Notes under the pieces: model-generated
Seen by the model: the letters and a program-made list of their open reading frames with translations, nothing else
The model's database searches: none
What the model was told of the DNA's origin: nothing
Made by a program: the position numbers and the translations under genes
In this document: positions 46,768-53,461 of the stretch, piece by piece
How the letters are laid out: each line of letters opens with the position of its first letter
Position numbering within the stretch: position 1 is the stretch's first letter
Assembly: GCA_022072025.1 (NCBI GenBank)
Contig: JAJVIP010000017.1
Location: forward strand, 1-53,461
Length of the DNA: 53,461 nucleotides
Direction: 5' to 3'
From: Elusimicrobiota bacterium
GTDB taxonomy: Bacteria; Elusimicrobiota; Elusimicrobia; F11

Positions 46768-47420
46768 AAAAAAGATTACTCATAATCGCTTTTGGTGTTG
46801 CGGTTGTAACTTATTTAACCATCACATCCTATCCAATCCAAATGGGTTGGTGGATGTTTAAAGATTTTGTCAATCCTAAATTGACAGAGCAGACAGAATC
46901 GGCATTTAGGAAAAAATCGAGTGCTTACTTACTGCGCAAGTTAAAAAGCAAGGTGTATGCACAGGTGGATATTGCCGAGTTTATACTGAGAGAGAGGAAA
47001 GAAAATAGAGCCATCCCAATATTAATCGAACTGACGAAATCAAAAAATAAAACCATCAGAAGCGGAGCTATTCAAAGCCTGGGGTTTTGGCAGGATGAAA
47101 AAGCCATTGATGCGTTGAATCAAATTGTGAGAATTGGCCAAAGCCAAGGCTCTGATTACTTGAATGCACTATATGCTCTCTCACAGGCGCATCACGATCC
47201 AATTTACCCGGAGATTCTGAACATGGCAAAAAACGGTTCCCATACCTCTTGGGTGGTGGAATTGCTGGAACACTTCCCCGAAAAACCTGAAACACTTCCA
47301 GCGCTGAAGAAAATAGCGGAGCAGGATCCCGAGAGTTATGTCCGCGACAAGGCGAGGAAGGCGATAGAAAAAATACAAGCTTCCGGTGGGAAGAGTTCTG
47401 CATCGGTCACCTTCCGCTGA
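46764..47420 (+). CDS. Membrane-anchored HEAT-repeat protein, candidate immunity
   Basis: A 218-residue protein. GTG 46764 overlaps the giant gene's TGA (GTGA), with AGAGGG about 8 nt upstream. Any longer start would run inside the toxin gene. One N-terminal TM or uncleaved signal (KKRLLIIAFGVAVVTYLTIT) is followed by HEAT-like hairpins (RAIPILIELTKSKNKTIRSG, KAIDALNQIVRIGQSQG, ALKKIAEQDPESYVRDKARK). The body should face the periplasm. The DNA is visibly AT-richer than the repeat shell. Tight coupling to the last toxin module and a periplasmic binding fold make it the likely antidote for that module. Confidence 0.75.
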   Translation: MKKRLLIIAFGVAVVTYLTITSYPIQMGWWMFKDFVNPKLTEQTESAFRKKSSAYLLRKLKSKVYAQVDIAEFILRERKENRAIPILIELTKSKNKTIRSGAIQSLGFWQDEKAIDALNQIVRIGQSQGSDYLNALYALSQAHHDPIYPEILNMAKNGSHTSWVVELLEHFPEKPETLPALKKIAEQDPESYVRDKARKAIEKIQASGGKSSASVTFR

Positions 47421-47594
47421 TTTGGGCTCCGGACCCCGATCCAAACCCTGGTTTAAGCCAAATTCAAAATATGGCCATTGAATCCCTCACAGGGCCCTGC
47501 GACGCGCGATAAAGAATTATTGGCGAAACTGAAGCAGAAAGAGCGAGGTGTCAAATAGAAAAAATTCAGTGGGTTTTTCTGGAACGGAGTAGTA
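47421..47594. other. Gene-poor gap with possible remnant
   Basis: No complete gene is seen. A short open run at about 47504-47559 encodes DKELLAKLKQKERGVK and then a stop, like the C-terminus of a lost gene, without any start in frame. No tRNA or clear terminator was seen. Confidence 0.3.
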
Positions 47595-47631
47595 GTATCA
47601 TAAATCCTAGTATTTATACGGAGTGTGATAC
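47595..47631. promoter_or_regulatory. Inverted repeat before the small HTH gene
   Basis: GTATCA (47595-47600) and TGATAC (47626-47631) form outer arms around TAAAT...ATTTA. The right arm abuts the GTG start, so a bound protein would block initiation. It could be an autoregulatory operator of the adjacent gene. Confidence 0.45.
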
Positions 47632-47823
47632 GTGAGAAAAAATGATGGCGATGTTTTTAAGCGGTGGCTAAAAATGGAAAGACTCAGCTACGAGAAATTT
47701 GCTCAGAAAACTGGGATCCAATATGGAACGATGTTGAAATGGACGCGTGGCGCAAAGCCGCGGCCAGTAACCCAAAAATTAATTCGACGAAAATTTCCTG
47801 ACTGCCCTTTGGTATTGGAATGA
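47632..47823 (+). CDS. Small XRE-like helix-turn-helix protein
   Basis: A 63-residue protein from GTG 47632, with GGAG about 8 nt upstream. The sequence VFKRWLKMERLSYEKFAQKT followed by GIQYGTMLKWTRGAKPRP fits a five-helix XRE/Cro-type DNA-binding fold: Tyr-Glu-Lys-Phe-Ala in helix 2 and Gly-Thr-Met-Leu-Lys-Trp in the recognition helix. It is short, with nothing beyond the DNA-binding part. It may regulate itself and the cluster that starts 60 bp downstream. Confidence 0.6.
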   Translation: MRKNDGDVFKRWLKMERLSYEKFAQKTGIQYGTMLKWTRGAKPRPVTQKLIRRKFPDCPLVLE

Positions 47824-47883
47824 GAGGTCATCAGAAAGGAGCGTTTCGCCAGTAGTCAATTGGCAAGTTGATTTTACCCCCTC

Positions 47884-49563
47884 ATGGAACCGACGACTGA
47901 AAAGAATGAACAACCACAAAGGACGGAGTCTACAGGCGCAGATCGTAGGCTTAACTGTCGTTTGCTCCACAATACGGCAATCAAGGTGGTGCCAATTGAC
48001 AGCACGAGGGTTCAGGCTCGCGAAACCAACAATGGTGAAATCATTGACATTGGACTCGGTGGAATCAAGTTTCAAACCAACATTAGGTTGGAGAATGGGC
48101 ATAAAGTTCACGTCAATCTGGATCTTGAAAAATTTGGAGTTGTTGAACACCTAGGGGGAACTGTTGTTTGGGGAGAATCAATCATCCCATTCTTCAATGG
48201 TTTTGGGCAGGATAAGCAGCCTTCCACTCAGCTCGCTCACCAATATGGCGTCAAATTTGATCAAACCAATCTCCATCAGATGCAAACGCTTGTCAGTTTC
48301 CTCGATTCAAATCTCTCGTCGCGCCATTCTCGGAAATTGGGAATAAATAGACGACGCTACGACTACTACCAAAGCTTTATTTCTCAAGCAAAGGAGAAAA
48401 AGGCTTATTACGAACCGCGCACCCCCGAAAGCGCTCCTTGCCCAGTCGTGAAAATCGACGGCAGGGAAATAATTCAACTCTGTTCAAATAACAGTCTGGG
48501 AATGAGTGTGGACCCGCGCGTGGTTAAGGCCGCAAGAGAATCTTTGGAAATTTTCGGAACTGGATGCGGAGGGTCTCGGCTCGTTTCTGGAAATCTATCT
48601 ATTCAAAAAAAATTGGAACAGAAATTGGCTTCTTTTATGGGATATGAAGAAGCGATTGTATTGATGACAGGCTATATGGGGAATTTGGGTGTTATAGAAG
48701 CGCTGACCAATACCTATGACCTCAATCGGTTGCCTGGAAAGGAAAACATTGTCGGTATTTTCACTGACCACGAAAACCATAAAAGCATCATTCATGGTTG
48801 TCAGCTGGCCGCGGTTAAAAATTCGGCCGTCATTCGAACTTATGACCATCTTAATATGTCGCATCTGGAAGAACAGCTGCGCACAACGCATACCAGCAGA
48901 AAAATTATTATTACGGAAGGCGTATTCAGCATGCGTGGCGATTTGGCGCCACTTCCTGAGGTCGTTTCATTAGCGAAAAAATATAAAGCTTTGGTCTATT
49001 TGGATGATGCTCACGCGATCGGCCATTTGGGGAAAAGAGGGCGCGGATCCATTGAGCATTGGGGCATCAAGAGTGTCGATATTGTTTTGGGAACGTTCAG
49101 TAAGGCTTTTGGCGCCGCTGGGGGGTTCTTGGTTGCAAAGGCCGATTTATGTGAATTCTTAAGGCTCCAAACCAATACGTATATTTTCAGTTCAGCACTT
49201 CCACCAGCGACTGTTGGCGGTGTTTTGGAATCCCTAAATCTCATTGAGAACGAGCCAAGCATTCGGGAAATTTTTTGGGAGAACGCGAGATATTTCCGAC
49301 AGGCAGTTGCGAAGAAAGGGTTCGATACGTTGGGATCACAAACCCATATTACGCCTATTTTCATTGGTCCGGATGAAAAAGCCATTCGGATCGCTGACCG
49401 GCTCTTTGACAAAGGCATTTTTATTCCCGCGATAAGGTGGCCAGCGGTTGCGCCAGGCCAATCGATTCTTCGATGTATGGTAATGGCGCAACACACCAAA
49501 GCACAATTGGATTTTGTCGCTGAAGAGTTAGCGAAATTGGGACGACAAGAAGGAATTATTTAA
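47884..49563 (+). CDS. PilZ domain fused to alpha-oxoamine synthase
   Basis: A 559-residue protein. An in-frame stop just upstream fixes ATG 47884 despite a weak ribosome site. Residues ~20-140 are a PilZ-like domain: RLNCR at 22-26 matches RxxxR, but the second motif reads DIGLGG where Ser is expected (D/N-x-S-x-x-G). Residues ~150-555 are a PLP-dependent alpha-oxoamine synthase (BioF/Kbl/SPT/CqsA family): TDHENHKSIIHG, LDDAHAIGHLG (Asp 374, His 377) and GTFSKAFGAAGG with PLP Lys 407. These enzymes join an acyl-CoA to an amino acid with loss of CO2. No biotin or sphingolipid genes are adjacent. The kinase downstream suggests a signal synthase, controlled through PilZ (inference). Confidence 0.85.
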   Translation: MEPTTEKNEQPQRTESTGADRRLNCRLLHNTAIKVVPIDSTRVQARETNNGEIIDIGLGGIKFQTNIRLENGHKVHVNLDLEKFGVVEHLGGTVVWGESIIPFFNGFGQDKQPSTQLAHQYGVKFDQTNLHQMQTLVSFLDSNLSSRHSRKLGINRRRYDYYQSFISQAKEKKAYYEPRTPESAPCPVVKIDGREIIQLCSNNSLGMSVDPRVVKAARESLEIFGTGCGGSRLVSGNLSIQKKLEQKLASFMGYEEAIVLMTGYMGNLGVIEALTNTYDLNRLPGKENIVGIFTDHENHKSIIHGCQLAAVKNSAVIRTYDHLNMSHLEEQLRTTHTSRKIIITEGVFSMRGDLAPLPEVVSLAKKYKALVYLDDAHAIGHLGKRGRGSIEHWGIKSVDIVLGTFSKAFGAAGGFLVAKADLCEFLRLQTNTYIFSSALPPATVGGVLESLNLIENEPSIREIFWENARYFRQAVAKKGFDTLGSQTHITPIFIGPDEKAIRIADRLFDKGIFIPAIRWPAVAPGQSILRCMVMAQHTKAQLDFVAEELAKLGRQEGII

Positions 49564-49570
49564 GGGGGTA

Positions 49571-50890
49571 ATGATGATCAGAGCACGAAAAATATTGAGT
49601 CTTTTTGCGGCATTACTCATGCTATCGCAATCGCATGTTTTCGCTGTTGGATCTAGAGGACTGGGAAATCAGGCGATTGGCGCATACTCATTGGGCCAAG
49701 CGAATGCGGTGGCCGCACGCGCGGAGGACATATCAACAAACTTTTTCAACCCCGCAGGATTGAGCCATTTGAGTGGAATCCATCTGAGCGGGGGATTCGA
49801 TCTGTTAGCTCCAGAATATTCGCATACCAGTACCAGCGGCGCCAAAGAGGACGCGAAGGACAATTCCTTTTTTGTCCCCAACTTATTTCTGGGAGGAGAA
49901 GTCAAAAACACAAAATTTTCATGGGGATTGGGGATGACTTCTCCTTTTGGACTCGCAACAGAGTGGAGCAAGACCGGATTCTCCAAGTATGTGGCAACCA
50001 AATCTGAATTAAAGACTTTGCACGTCAACCCAAACGTTTCGTATCGATTCAATGAGAAAATATCGGCGGCCATTGGCGCCGACTATATGCGATCTGATGC
50101 GGATCTCCAGCGGCAAGTCAACGTTTTTGCGGTGAATACGACGTTGCCTCCATTCACAATCGATCCAACAACTCCCGATGGTAGCTTTCAGCAAGAGGGA
50201 GATGGCGATGGCTGGGGATATAATCTCGGTCTCATGTTTAACCCCTTTCCAAACCATCGATTGGGACTGGCTTACCGAAGTCGAATTAGCATGACTGTTG
50301 ACGGAACTGCAAAACTTTCCAATATGAGTGGAAGTATGGCGACCGTATTTGGAGGCAGTACTTATTCAACTGCCGGTGAATCGGTGCTGAAATATCCCGA
50401 TTCAACAACGTTGGGGTACTCAATTAATTTCAGCGAGAAATTGACTGTTGAAACTGATATCGAATGGACAGGATGGTCGACCTTTAAAGAGCAACGTGTT
50501 ACCTACACACAAGAAACGGATCCCACCCGGCTCGCAATTTTAAACTCTGGAAACCCGCAGTCTAGGAAGTGGAAGGACGTGTTAAGTTTGGCGATTGGCA
50601 CCCAATATAAACTGAATGAGCAATGGGCCTTGCGTGGCGGATACTTATATATGGACTCGCCGGTTCCGAATGAGACGTACGAACCTTCGGTTCCGGATTC
50701 TGATTTGCATGGACTGTCGATTGGTACGGGCTATACGGTTGGCCGTGTCTCCTTGGATCTGGCGTATTTGGCTAATTTCTTCAAATCGAGGAACGTTTCA
50801 AATAATGTTGGAGCGCCCTTATCGGATGTGGACGGAAAGTATGAGTCTTTTTCCCATTCGCTGGCCTTGAATGCCACTTACAGATTTTGA
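49571..50890 (+). CDS. FadL/OmpP1-family outer-membrane transporter
   Basis: A 439-residue protein (ATG 49571, or 49574, which sits better behind AAGGGGG at 49562-49568). Signal peptide LSLFAALLMLSQSHVFA. The mature protein starts with the FadL hatch pattern (GLGNQAIGAYSLGQANAVAA, STNFFNPAGLSHL), followed by alternating beta strands and ending LALNATYRF with the terminal Phe typical of outer-membrane barrels. FadL proteins pass hydrophobic compounds such as fatty acids across the outer membrane. Beside an oxoamine synthase it could release or take up the hydrophobic product. Confidence 0.88.
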   Translation: MMIRARKILSLFAALLMLSQSHVFAVGSRGLGNQAIGAYSLGQANAVAARAEDISTNFFNPAGLSHLSGIHLSGGFDLLAPEYSHTSTSGAKEDAKDNSFFVPNLFLGGEVKNTKFSWGLGMTSPFGLATEWSKTGFSKYVATKSELKTLHVNPNVSYRFNEKISAAIGADYMRSDADLQRQVNVFAVNTTLPPFTIDPTTPDGSFQQEGDGDGWGYNLGLMFNPFPNHRLGLAYRSRISMTVDGTAKLSNMSGSMATVFGGSTYSTAGESVLKYPDSTTLGYSINFSEKLTVETDIEWTGWSTFKEQRVTYTQETDPTRLAILNSGNPQSRKWKDVLSLAIGTQYKLNEQWALRGGYLYMDSPVPNETYEPSVPDSDLHGLSIGTGYTVGRVSLDLAYLANFFKSRNVSNNVGAPLSDVDGKYESFSHSLALNATYRF

Positions 50891-51831
50891 ATGTTTTGGA
50901 AAAAGACCATCAGATAATTGATTTTCACACGCATCTCGGAGATGTGTGCAGCGGTTGTTATCCAAGAAAAGCGGTTCCGAGTCGGTTAGGATTTGTTACG
51001 CCCAATCTTTTGGAGAAGACTTCGCATAACAAGATCCTCACGCAGGTCATCGGATCACCTTTTTTCCCGAAATCCCCACTGATATCATCGGCTGTCACCT
51101 CAGCATCCTTCGGTAATTCCTCGAATCTCATCGCTGAAATAAAAAGTAATGGCGTGGCCAAAGCGGTTATTTCTCCCATCGAACCATTTGTCTCCACCAG
51201 CGAGGTGGCTTCTGAATGTCAAAGGTATCCGGATCAGCTGGTTGGATTGATGTCCGTTAATTTCGCTAAATTTACGGTGCAGCAAATTCAGGAGGCGATC
51301 CGAACTCAATCAAAATTGAGGCATTGCCCAGGAATTAAATTCCATCCGAATCTTCAAGGCGTACATCCGCATTCAGAAAAAGCCCAGGCCCTTTTTGATA
51401 CTGCAGAAAAGGAAAAGATGTTTGTTCTTGTCCATGGGGGCATCACTCCTATCGTCTATGGGGATGAGCGCCGCTTTTCTGTTTCGGAAACCCTGATTGC
51501 AGCTCTAAAACCCTTCCCTTCCTTAAAGGTGATTGTAGCCCACGTCGGAAGTTATTTTCGTACAGACGATGATTTCGTGGAGAAAGTTTTGCAAATGCCA
51601 AATATTATGGTTGATACGAGCGGGGTTAGCCCAGACGTTATATTGCACGCGTTGGAAATTCTTGGCCCAGAGCGAGTGATATACGGCTCAGATTGGCCGT
51701 ATGGGACGATGCGGTATTCACTGAAATTTGTTCGAGAGGCAGTGACCAAGTATTGTTCGGGAAATAAAAATGATTGCGAAACTGTGCTCGCAAGAATTTT
51801 AAGTAAGAATGCTGAGGCATTGTTGTCATGA
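50887..51831 (+). CDS. Amidohydrolase-2 family metal-dependent hydrolase
   Basis: A 314-residue protein. TTG 50887 overlaps the FadL stop (TTGA), and TTG 50896 is an alternative. TIM-barrel amidohydrolase landmarks are in order: DFHTHLGD (metal-binding His-x-His), GIKFHPNLQG, FVLVHGG, VIVAHVGSY and VIYGSDWPYG (Asp). Related enzymes are decarboxylases or hydrolases of small carboxylic acids or lactones (gamma-resorcylate decarboxylase/PDC-type). Substrate unknown. Within the cluster it could mature or degrade the synthase product. Its stop overlaps the kinase start (ATGA). Confidence 0.85.
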   Translation: MNVLEKDHQIIDFHTHLGDVCSGCYPRKAVPSRLGFVTPNLLEKTSHNKILTQVIGSPFFPKSPLISSAVTSASFGNSSNLIAEIKSNGVAKAVISPIEPFVSTSEVASECQRYPDQLVGLMSVNFAKFTVQQIQEAIRTQSKLRHCPGIKFHPNLQGVHPHSEKAQALFDTAEKEKMFVLVHGGITPIVYGDERRFSVSETLIAALKPFPSLKVIVAHVGSYFRTDDDFVEKVLQMPNIMVDTSGVSPDVILHALEILGPERVIYGSDWPYGTMRYSLKFVREAVTKYCSGNKNDCETVLARILSKNAEALLS

Positions 51832-53461
51832 ATATTACGGGGGTCAGTGTATTGATTTTTCTCGTTACCCTCCTGAATTTGGGCTTTGGACTGTTCACGC
51901 TCAAGAAGGGCCCCCAAAAAAAGACAAGCACCGTCTTTTTTTACATTTGTCTTTGCTTGTCTGTATGGACGGCATCACACGCAATCGCGCTCACGGTGAC
52001 GAGCAATGAACTGGCTCTATTTTGGACACGCATGATTATGGTTGGAGCCATTTTTCTTCCGTGGACGTTCAGTTGGTTTGCAAACGTCTTTGAAGACGAC
52101 TCCTACGTCCTCAAGTGGCCGATTTTTATTCTCCATATCTCGGTTGTGGCGTTCCTATTGGTGAACGTGTTTTCGCCAGACATGATCAGAGAGGCTTTTA
52201 TCACCAGGGGCGGAATTGTTTGGAAAGGCGGGTGGGTATTTAATCTCTATTTCACTTACTACGCGCTGTTCATGGGGTATGGGATTTTTGTTTTCGTCAA
52301 AAAACGAGCCCAAGCCAAAGGATTATTTCGGGCTCAGCTCTCGTATGTTTTGTTTGGGGCTATTTCCAGCATTTCCCTGGGATTGTTGGTAAGCATTTTT
52401 CTGCCAATAATTGGTGTGACGCAACTCAATAAATATGGACCGGTTGGGACATTGTTAATGATTGGGTCTTTCTCCTATGCGATTGTCCGATACCGGTTAA
52501 TGGATCTTCGCGTGTTCATAAGGGAAACCGCGCGATATTTTTTGTCGGCCGGTTCGCTGGCATTTCTTATGTCGTTTGTCGTCGTGGTTGCCGCTGGAGA
52601 TCTGCGCCTTGGTTTCCTTGTCTTCCTGCTTTCACTGTTATTGCCGATAGGGCAGAGGCGATTAAATAACTGGATTGTGGCCGAGCTAAGTAGGCGAGGT
52701 TTGATTAATTCGAAACAGGCGCAAAGGGTAAAAACAATTTCTGACCGGATTCAGGGTGTTGGCCCGAATATCGCCCATTTGGGAGCAACCATCACCGAAT
52801 TAATGCTTGATCTGATGCCAACGACCGAGAGTTCTTCGTTTTTTGTTGTGAACACCGAAAAAAACCTCTTTGAAATGGTGGCCGGGGCAGGAAACATAAA
52901 AACACGTTTTGAAGCGATTCAAACTTCCGATCCGCTCATCGAATACCTGGACAAAAATCAGCGAGTGCTCGTTAAAAGTGAAGGCGCGAGATCATTTCCT
53001 GGCGGAAATTTCGAGGAAATAAGAAAAACATTTGAAGCCTACAAAGGAGAGGTTTGCGCGCCTTTAGTCGTTCTTGAAAAGGTTGTGGGTCTTATCTTTC
53101 TCGGAGAGAAATCAGATCATAGGGCCTATTTTCTTAATGAAGTTGAGGAAATTGAGAATGTCGCAAAAGAAGCGTCCATCGCTTTAAAGCATGGCTTAAC
53201 AATGGCGAATTATTCTTCAGAGATAAAAAAGTGGGCTCATGATTTAAATCAAACCCTGAAACCATTATCACAAGGTTTCGAAGTTCTTGTGAATAACGAC
53301 CCCAGCATTGCTGATGATCCTGTGAGGTCTGCAGTTTATGACAAAATGAAAAGGCCCTTAAAAAAGTTGAAGGAATTTCTTCACTTTTTGGCTCAAGGCG
53401 CCCGAATTATGGGTGACACACTGCGAAATCAATACCAATTGGAACCGATAAACATCGAGGA
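51828..53461 (+). CDS. 7TM-GAF sensor histidine kinase, 3' end missing
   Basis: ATG 51828 overlaps the previous stop (ATGA). The frame is open to the window end (544 codons) and the gene continues beyond. Seven to nine hydrophobic helices occupy residues ~5-290 (VLIFLVTLLNLGFGLFTL, FYICLCLSVWTASHAIAL, ending VRYRLMDLRVFIRETARYFL), as in HisKA_7TM-type sensors. A GAF-like domain follows (~305-450; SSSFFVVNTEKNLFEMVAGA, VCAPLVVLEKVVGLIFLGEK). The dimerisation helix has WAHDLNQTLKPL with the probable phospho-acceptor His 471. The ATPase domain would lie outside the window. It probably senses a small, possibly hydrophobic signal. Confidence 0.8.
   Translation, partial: MNITGVSVLIFLVTLLNLGFGLFTLKKGPQKKTSTVFFYICLCLSVWTASHAIALTVTSNELALFWTRMIMVGAIFLPWTFSWFANVFEDDSYVLKWPIFILHISVVAFLLVNVFSPDMIREAFITRGGIVWKGGWVFNLYFTYYALFMGYGIFVFVKKRAQAKGLFRAQLSYVLFGAISSISLGLLVSIFLPIIGVTQLNKYGPVGTLLMIGSFSYAIVRYRLMDLRVFIRETARYFLSAGSLAFLMSFVVVVAAGDLRLGFLVFLLSLLLPIGQRRLNNWIVAELSRRGLINSKQAQRVKTISDRIQGVGPNIAHLGATITELMLDLMPTTESSSFFVVNTEKNLFEMVAGAGNIKTRFEAIQTSDPLIEYLDKNQRVLVKSEGARSFPGGNFEEIRKTFEAYKGEVCAPLVVLEKVVGLIFLGEKSDHRAYFLNEVEEIENVAKEASIALKHGLTMANYSSEIKKWAHDLNQTLKPLSQGFEVLVNNDPSIADDPVRSAVYDKMKRPLKKLKEFLHFLAQGARIMGDTLRNQYQLEPINIE

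Overview
The window is a stretch of bacterial chromosome of moderately high GC in which every convincing gene is on the + strand. It suggests a diderm from a deep-branching uncultured-type lineage: Elusimicrobiota-like is my best guess, as an inference from the style of the proteins only. The reasons are Sec-exported TPR and fibronectin-III surface proteins, a PorV/UPF0164-type outer-membrane protein, a TolC-MFP-RND pump, paired tail-collar-like exported proteins and a giant repeat protein. No rRNA, tRNA, CRISPR array or intact transposase gene was seen.

Region 1 (about 250-19967) looks like one long transcription unit. Two TPR proteins, an FnIII/FlgD-like surface protein, a PorV-like barrel, a one-TM protein and a TolC-family protein are chained by ATGA stop/start overlaps. 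After a repeat comes a membrane-fusion protein, then two different RND subunits (overlapping by ATGA), the second continuing in frame into a TPR domain. Mosaic palindromic repeats lie between and inside these genes. They have altered N- or C-termini (OMF signal peptide, MFP C-terminus) and bridge the RND-TPR fusion.

Region 2 (19968-23473) has two tail-collar-type exported proteins with a 294-bp duplicated segment, then a polytopic membrane protein of GT-C type.

Region 3 (23566-46767) is a single open frame of about 7733 codons. It has a signal peptide, about 11 kb of YD-like repeats, a helical spacer, more repeats, a hydrophobic pre-toxin region and a tandem series of toxin-like modules: one unidentified toxin domain, two paralogous Ser-His-Asp lipases, a hydrophobic helical module and a third alpha/beta-hydrolase. 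After each of the first four modules, a small gene with its own Shine-Dalgarno is nested in another frame of the same DNA: a CxxC protein, two paralogous lipoproteins and a coiled-coil protein. After the last module comes a coupled, membrane-anchored HEAT-repeat gene. These five look like immunity proteins. A polymorphic-toxin array in which the toxin frame stays open through nested immunity genes is the main discovery candidate.

Region 4 (47632-53461) has a small XRE-like regulator next to an inverted repeat. A coupled cluster follows: a PilZ/alpha-oxoamine-synthase fusion, a FadL-type barrel, an amidohydrolase and a 7TM-GAF histidine kinase cut by the window end. I infer a possible CqsA/LqsA-like small-molecule signalling locus.
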